From an uncultured Lachnospiraceae bacterium (GTDB taxonomy: Bacteria > Bacillota > Clostridia > Lachnospirales > Lachnospiraceae): a stretch of 64,000 nt of DNA. Positions within the stretch are counted from its first letter, which is position 1. Each line of letters begins with the position of its first letter. Below are positions 60,144 through 64,000 of the stretch, one piece after another. The notes under the pieces were generated by a model that had not been told where the DNA came from, made no database searches, and worked only from the letters and a program-made list of their open reading frames with translations. The stretch is taken from the NCBI GenBank assembly GCA_934401915.1, contig CAKRSV010000003.1:1-64000 (forward strand), read 5' to 3'. The position numbers were made by a program, and so were the translations under genes.

Positions 60144-62021
60144 ATGAAGAAGATCAGATCAACGTTTAATGTCAAATTATTTTATAGAAGAACCTGCCTG
60201 ATCATTTATGATGTGATCAGCGTCGTGCTGGCGAGTTATCTGGCGATCCTGATCAGGTACGATCTCCATTTTGAGGGGATACCGGATCATTTCATGCGCC
60301 CGATCGAGCTGTTTATGCCGATCAACATCCTGCTGGCGCTGGCGGTCTTTTATGGCTTTCGGCTGTACAGCAGTCTCTGGGCGTATGCAGGAGAGACGGA
60401 ATTGCAGAACATTGTGATGGCGTGCGTCGTCTCCACCCTTTTGAACGGGATCGGGATGCAGTTTTTCCGGATCGGCAACCGGCAGGCGGTACCCAAGAGC
60501 TATTACCTGTTGTATATGTTTGTGCTGGTGACCTGCATTTTTGCAAGCCGGTTTTCTTACCGTTTCTTCCGCAGCCTCAAGCACAAGCAGCAGAACAAGA
60601 AGAACCGGATCTCTGTCATGGTGATCGGCGCCGGGGAAGCGGCGAACCTGATCATCAAAGAGATCGTGAACAGCAATTTCTCCACCATGGTCATCAAGTG
60701 TATCATCGACGACGACAAGGGAAAGTGGGGAAGATATATCCAGGGGATCAAGGTAGTCGGCGGCAGGGACAAGATCGTCGAGTGCGCCGATCTGTACGAG
60801 GTGGACGAGATCATCGTCGCCATGCCCTCGGCAAGCCGTTCGGAGATCAAGAAGATCCTGGAAATCTGTAAGGATACGAACTGTAAGCTGCGTTCCCTGC
60901 CGGGAATGTACCAGCTTGTGAACGGGGAAGTCAACGTCAGCAAGCTCCGCGACGTGGAGGTCGAGGATCTGCTGGGCAGAGAGCCGATCAGCGTGGATAT
61001 GGATTCCATTCTGGGATATGTGCAGGGCAAGGTGGTGCTGGTGACCGGAGGAGGAGGCTCCATCGGAAGCGAGCTTTGCAGACAGATCGCGGGACATCGC
61101 CCCAAGCAGCTTGTGATCCTGGATATCTATGAAAACAGCGTGTACGACATCCAGCAGGAATTGAAAAAGAAATTCCCGGAGCTGGATCTGGTGGTCCTGA
61201 TCGCATCCGTGCGAAACACCAACCGGATGAATTATATATTTTCGACCTATCGCCCGGATATCGTCTACCATGCGGCCGCACACAAGCATGTGCCGCTGAT
61301 GGAGGACAGTCCGACAGAGGCGATCAAAAATAACGTGTTCGGCACGTTCAAGACCGCACAGGCGGCTGCGATGAGCGGGGTGCGCCGGTTCGTGATGATC
61401 TCGACAGACAAGGCGGTCAACCCGACCAACATCATGGGAGCCAGCAAACGGATCTGTGAGATGATCATTCAGACCTTTGACAAGCATTACGATACGGAGT
61501 TTGTAGCGGTGCGGTTTGGAAATGTGCTGGGAAGCAACGGAAGCGTGATACCGCTGTTCCGCAAGCAGATCGCGGCGGGCGGACCGGTCACGGTGACGCA
61601 CCCGGATATCATCCGCTATTTTATGACCATACCGGAGGCGGTTTCCCTGGTATTGCAGGCGGGCGCCTATGCCAAGGGAGGAGAGATCTTCGTCCTGGAC
61701 ATGGGAGAGCCGGTGAAGATACTGACGCTGGCAGAGAACCTCATCAAACTGTCCGGATACCGGGTAGGAGAGGATATCAAAATAGAGTTTACAGGACTTC
61801 GTCCGGGCGAGAAGCTCTACGAGGAGCTTTTGATGGACGAAGAGGGAATGAAGGACACGGCAAATAAGCTGATCCATATCGGCAGACCGATCGAACTGGA
61901 CGAGCAGGAGTTCTTTGCACAGCTCAAGGAGCTGAAGGATGAGTGCCAGATCGAAAGCTCGGATATCCGGCCGCTGATCCGCAAGATCGTGCCGACCTAC
62001 CATTATCAGAAGGAAAATTAG
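60144..62021 (+). CDS. Membrane-bound UDP-GlcNAc 4,6-dehydratase (retaining), PglF/WbpM-like
   Basis: 625 residues: four membrane helices (about 15-150), a CoA_binding_3-like domain (VMVIGAGEAANLIIKEIVNS) and a C-terminal SDR domain. The dehydratase has VLVTGGGGSIGSELCRQIAG, HAAAHKHVPLMEDSPTEAI, and S420-TDK423 followed by NIMGASKR. In NIMGASKR the usual catalytic Tyr is M431, with K435, as in PglF and WbpM. LGSNGSVIPLFRKQI and GLRPGEKLYEELL follow. It makes UDP-4-keto-6-deoxy-GlcNAc, the substrate of the aminotransferase encoded next. It starts 10 bp after the polymerase gene. Confidence 0.92.
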   Translation: MKKIRSTFNVKLFYRRTCLIIYDVISVVLASYLAILIRYDLHFEGIPDHFMRPIELFMPINILLALAVFYGFRLYSSLWAYAGETELQNIVMACVVSTLLNGIGMQFFRIGNRQAVPKSYYLLYMFVLVTCIFASRFSYRFFRSLKHKQQNKKNRISVMVIGAGEAANLIIKEIVNSNFSTMVIKCIIDDDKGKWGRYIQGIKVVGGRDKIVECADLYEVDEIIVAMPSASRSEIKKILEICKDTNCKLRSLPGMYQLVNGEVNVSKLRDVEVEDLLGREPISVDMDSILGYVQGKVVLVTGGGGSIGSELCRQIAGHRPKQLVILDIYENSVYDIQQELKKKFPELDLVVLIASVRNTNRMNYIFSTYRPDIVYHAAAHKHVPLMEDSPTEAIKNNVFGTFKTAQAAAMSGVRRFVMISTDKAVNPTNIMGASKRICEMIIQTFDKHYDTEFVAVRFGNVLGSNGSVIPLFRKQIAAGGPVTVTHPDIIRYFMTIPEAVSLVLQAGAYAKGGEIFVLDMGEPVKILTLAENLIKLSGYRVGEDIKIEFTGLRPGEKLYEELLMDEEGMKDTANKLIHIGRPIELDEQEFFAQLKELKDECQIESSDIRPLIRKIVPTYHYQKEN

Positions 62022-62038
62022 GGAGGAAAGAGATTACC

Positions 62039-63172
62039 ATGGAGAACAAAAGGATCTATCTCGCATCACCCACCATGCACGGCGAGGAGCAGCAATTTAT
62101 TCAGGAAGCGTTTGACACAAACTGGGTAGCACCGCTCGGTCCGAACGTGGACGCGTTTGAGAAGGAGATGGCGGCTTATACGGGCTGTGGCCATGCGGCT
62201 GCGCTGAGCGCGGGAACCGCGGCGGTACACCTTTCACTGAAACTGCTGGATATCCAGCAGGGGGATGTGGTGTTCGTGTCCGACCTGACCTTTTCCGCAT
62301 CCTGCAATCCGATCGTATATGAAAAGGCAACGCCCGTGTTCATCGACGCGGAGCCGGATACCTGGGATATGTCGCCGGCTGCCCTGAGAAGAGCGTTTGA
62401 AAAATATCCGGCCCCCAAGGCGGTGATCTGTGTGCATCTGTACGGAACACCTGCCAAGCTGGACGAGATCATGGCAATCTGTGAGGAACATAAGGTTCCG
62501 CTGATCGAGGATGCAGCGGAATCGCTGGGAAGCACCTACAAGGGCAAATTCACGGGAACCTTTGGAAAATACGGGATCTATTCGTTCAATGGAAATAAGA
62601 TCATCACGACCTCCGGCGGCGGTATGCTGGTTTCGGCGGACGAGGAGGCGACAAAGCGGGCGACGTTCCTTGCGACACAGGCGAGAGACCCCGCAAGATA
62701 TTATCAACATTCCCAGATCGGCTATAACTATCGCATGAGCAATATCACAGCCGGCATTGGACGGGGACAGCTCCTGCATATGGAGGAGCACAAGGCGGCC
62801 AAGAAAGCGATTTACAGACAGTACACGGAAGCGTTTGCAGATATCCCGGAGATCACCATGAATCCTATGAATCCGGACGGGGACGCCAACAACTGGCTCT
62901 CCTGTATGACGATCGCCAAAGAAAGTCCGGTGACGCCGGATATGGTGATGGACGCGCTTGCCGCGGAAAACATCGAGAGCAGACCGATCTGGAAGCCGAT
63001 GCACCTCCAGCCGGTGTTTGCAGGATATGATTTCCTGCCGCACCGGGAGGATGGAAGCAGCGTAGGAGAAGAGATCTTTGACAGAGGAATGTGCCTGCCG
63101 AGCGACATCAAGAACACGCCGCAGGATATGGAGCGGATCATCGGGATCGTGAGAGGATGCTTTACAAAGTAA
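62039..63172 (+). CDS. UDP-4-keto-sugar aminotransferase, PglE-like (DegT family)
   Basis: 377 residues from ATG 62039, behind GGGAGG 12 nt upstream. The PglE-type start is IYLASPTMHGEEQQFIQEAF, then NWVAPLGPNVDAFEKEMAAY. SAGTAAVHLSLKLLDIQQGD and EDAAESLGSTYKGKFTGTFG follow. The PLP lysine K187 lies in YSFNGNKIITTSGGGML, and IGYNYRMSNITAGIGRGQLL is near the C-terminal half. It should aminate UDP-4-keto-6-deoxy-GlcNAc at C4, as in bacillosamine synthesis. The usual third enzyme, the PglD acetyltransferase, is not next to it; a PglC-like transferase and an ATP-grasp gene follow instead. Confidence 0.9.
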   Translation: MENKRIYLASPTMHGEEQQFIQEAFDTNWVAPLGPNVDAFEKEMAAYTGCGHAAALSAGTAAVHLSLKLLDIQQGDVVFVSDLTFSASCNPIVYEKATPVFIDAEPDTWDMSPAALRRAFEKYPAPKAVICVHLYGTPAKLDEIMAICEEHKVPLIEDAAESLGSTYKGKFTGTFGKYGIYSFNGNKIITTSGGGMLVSADEEATKRATFLATQARDPARYYQHSQIGYNYRMSNITAGIGRGQLLHMEEHKAAKKAIYRQYTEAFADIPEITMNPMNPDGDANNWLSCMTIAKESPVTPDMVMDALAAENIESRPIWKPMHLQPVFAGYDFLPHREDGSSVGEEIFDRGMCLPSDIKNTPQDMERIIGIVRGCFTK

Positions 63173-63208
63173 GACGACACAAAGGCGGCTGCGGGAAAGA
63201 GGAGTTCG

Positions 63209-63850
63209 ATGTATAAAAATGGGATAAAAAGAGGTCTGGATCTTCTATTATCGTTTTGTGCGATCGTTGTGCTGAGCCCGGTGCTTCTGGTGCTCGCGGT
63301 TCTGGTGCGGGTAAAGCTGGGCAGCCCGGTCCTTTTCAGACAGGAAAGACCGGGAAAAAATGAGAAGATCTTCACATTGTGTAAATTCCGCACCATGACG
63401 GACGAGAGAGGGGCAGACGGCGAGCTTCTGCCGGACGCGGTGCGGCTTACAAAGTTTGGAAAATTTCTGCGCGCGACCAGCCTGGACGAGCTGCCGGAGC
63501 TTTTCAATATCCTGAAAGGCGATATGAGCCTAATCGGACCAAGACCGCTGCTGGTGTCCTACCTTCCGTACTATACGGAGAGGGAGAAGAAAAGACACAG
63601 CGTAAGACCGGGGCTGACAGGGCTTGCGCAGGTCAGCGGACGGAATTTCCTGGATTGGGATAAACGTCTGCAAAAGGACGTAGAATATGTAGAGAACCTA
63701 TCCTTCAAAATGGATGTGAAAGTGCTTTTACTGACAATAAAGACTGTGCTTGGACATTCGGAGGAAGTTGCGGAGGACACCAACGCGGTAGAGGGAAATT
63801 TTGCAGAGATCCGAAGGAAGAGACTGGAGGAGACAGGACATGCAGGATAA
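63209..63850 (+). CDS. Initiating sugar phosphotransferase, PglC-like
   Basis: 213 residues, behind AGAGGAG. Short monotopic phosphoglycosyltransferase with one re-entrant N-terminal helix (GLDLLLSFCAIVVLSPVLLV). The core has VLFRQERPGKNEKIFTLCKF, the catalytic Asp-Glu pair region TSLDELPELFNILKGDMSLI, and GPRPLLVSYLPYY. RPGLTGLAQVSGRNFLDWDK is at the end. It transfers a UDP-diNAc-bacillosamine-like phosphosugar to undecaprenyl phosphate. It overlaps the next gene by 11 bp. It is the second initiating enzyme of the window and differs in architecture from the one at 23277. Confidence 0.92.
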   Translation: MYKNGIKRGLDLLLSFCAIVVLSPVLLVLAVLVRVKLGSPVLFRQERPGKNEKIFTLCKFRTMTDERGADGELLPDAVRLTKFGKFLRATSLDELPELFNILKGDMSLIGPRPLLVSYLPYYTEREKKRHSVRPGLTGLAQVSGRNFLDWDKRLQKDVEYVENLSFKMDVKVLLLTIKTVLGHSEEVAEDTNAVEGNFAEIRRKRLEETGHAG

Positions 63851-64000
63851 GGGAAACATCCTGATCTTGAGCGCGGGGACGCGCGACAAGGTGGTGCAGT
63901 ATTTTAGGAAAGAGATGGAAGGCATTGGAAAGGTCATTGCGACGGATTGCAGCAATCTTGCGCCGGCGGTCTATGACGCGGACGGCTTCTATCTGGTGCC
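63840..64000 (+). CDS. ATP-grasp ligase, N-terminal part (cut by window edge)
   Basis: ATG 63840 overlaps the PglC-like gene by 11 bp. The visible 53 codons read NILILSAGTRDKVVQYFRKE and TDCSNLAPAVYDADGFYLVP, clearly paralogous to the start of the ATP-grasp protein encoded at 42299-43264 (NILILSCGTR, TDCSTYAPALYETDSHYIVP). The ATP-binding and metal sites lie beyond the window. The position where pgl clusters often carry the PglD acetyltransferase suggests it acts on the 4-amino group made by the PglE-like enzyme. This is inference. Confidence 0.8.
   Translation, partial: MQDKGNILILSAGTRDKVVQYFRKEMEGIGKVIATDCSNLAPAVYDADGFYLV

Noticed and set aside
60177-62003. Long minus-strand open frame (608 codons) antisense to the PglF-like gene
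   Set aside because: Its protein is rich in His, Arg, Asp and Leu with no family motif, and it lies entirely opposite a well-supported enzyme whose codon use creates the open frame.

Overview
The window looks like chromosomal DNA of a low-to-medium GC, spore-forming member of the Bacillota, most likely a gut Lachnospiraceae. This rests on a Spo0A C-terminal-domain protein, a DUF3048 lipoprotein, Lachnospiraceae-style signal peptides, strong AGGAGG ribosome sites and sigma-A type promoters. The genus cannot be fixed from the sequence alone. No rRNA, tRNA, CRISPR array or prophage was seen.

Layout. (1) 1-1.4 kb is a graveyard: an alkaline phosphatase remnant, a GH27 alpha-galactosidase remnant and an IS1182/IS5-type transposase remnant, all broken. 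(2) 1.8-13.9 kb holds two paralogous giant secreted proteins with chitobiase/hexosaminidase C-terminal-like (CHB_HEX) modules and nearly identical signal peptides. They flank an Rpn-type PD-(D/E)XK nuclease gene whose C-terminal coiled coil is encoded by perfect 21-bp tandem repeats. (3) 14.1-15.3 kb carries a DUF3048 lipoprotein on the minus strand. (4) 15.5 kb to the right edge is a very large cell-surface glycan locus.

The glycan locus has several parts. The first (15.5-33.6 kb) has rfbD, a divergent PAP2-family protein, gmd and fcl (GDP-L-fucose), a stand-alone Spo0A output domain, a polyprenyl-phosphate glycosyltransferase, a WbaP-like initiating phosphoglycosyltransferase, a Wzz-like co-polymerase, an EpsG-type polymerase, several GT2/GT4 enzymes and two GT-C membrane enzymes. 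The second (33.7-45.8 kb) is a pseudaminic acid (Pse) pathway: pseB, pseC, pseG (inverted), pseF and pseI. With it lie an inverted ATP-grasp ligase plus fold-type III PLP decarboxylase pair and a sialyltransferase-like GT52 candidate. The third (45.9-57.6 kb) has a PglK-like ABC flippase, GtrA, an acyltransferase, wecE, a GNAT acetyltransferase, a second polyprenyl-phosphate glycosyltransferase and three large GT-C-like membrane proteins. The fourth (57.7-64 kb) has a second O-antigen polymerase/ligase-like protein, a PglF-like retaining UDP-GlcNAc 4,6-dehydratase, a PglE-like aminotransferase, a PglC-like initiating transferase and, cut by the window edge, a second ATP-grasp paralog.

How it fits together (inference): the locus encodes at least two glycans, because there are two initiating transferases and two polymerase candidates. 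They are built from 6-deoxy and amino sugars (Rha, Fuc, Pse, Fuc4N-type and a bacillosamine-type sugar), with side residues added outside the membrane by GT-C enzymes using polyprenyl-phosphate sugars. The most unusual element is the pair of ATP-grasp ligases, each beside a nucleotide-amino-sugar pathway and one of them beside a dedicated PLP decarboxylase. This suggests that amino groups on these sugars are capped with a carboxylate other than acetate. Starts were set from ribosome sites and promoter positions, and often differ from the longest open frame.
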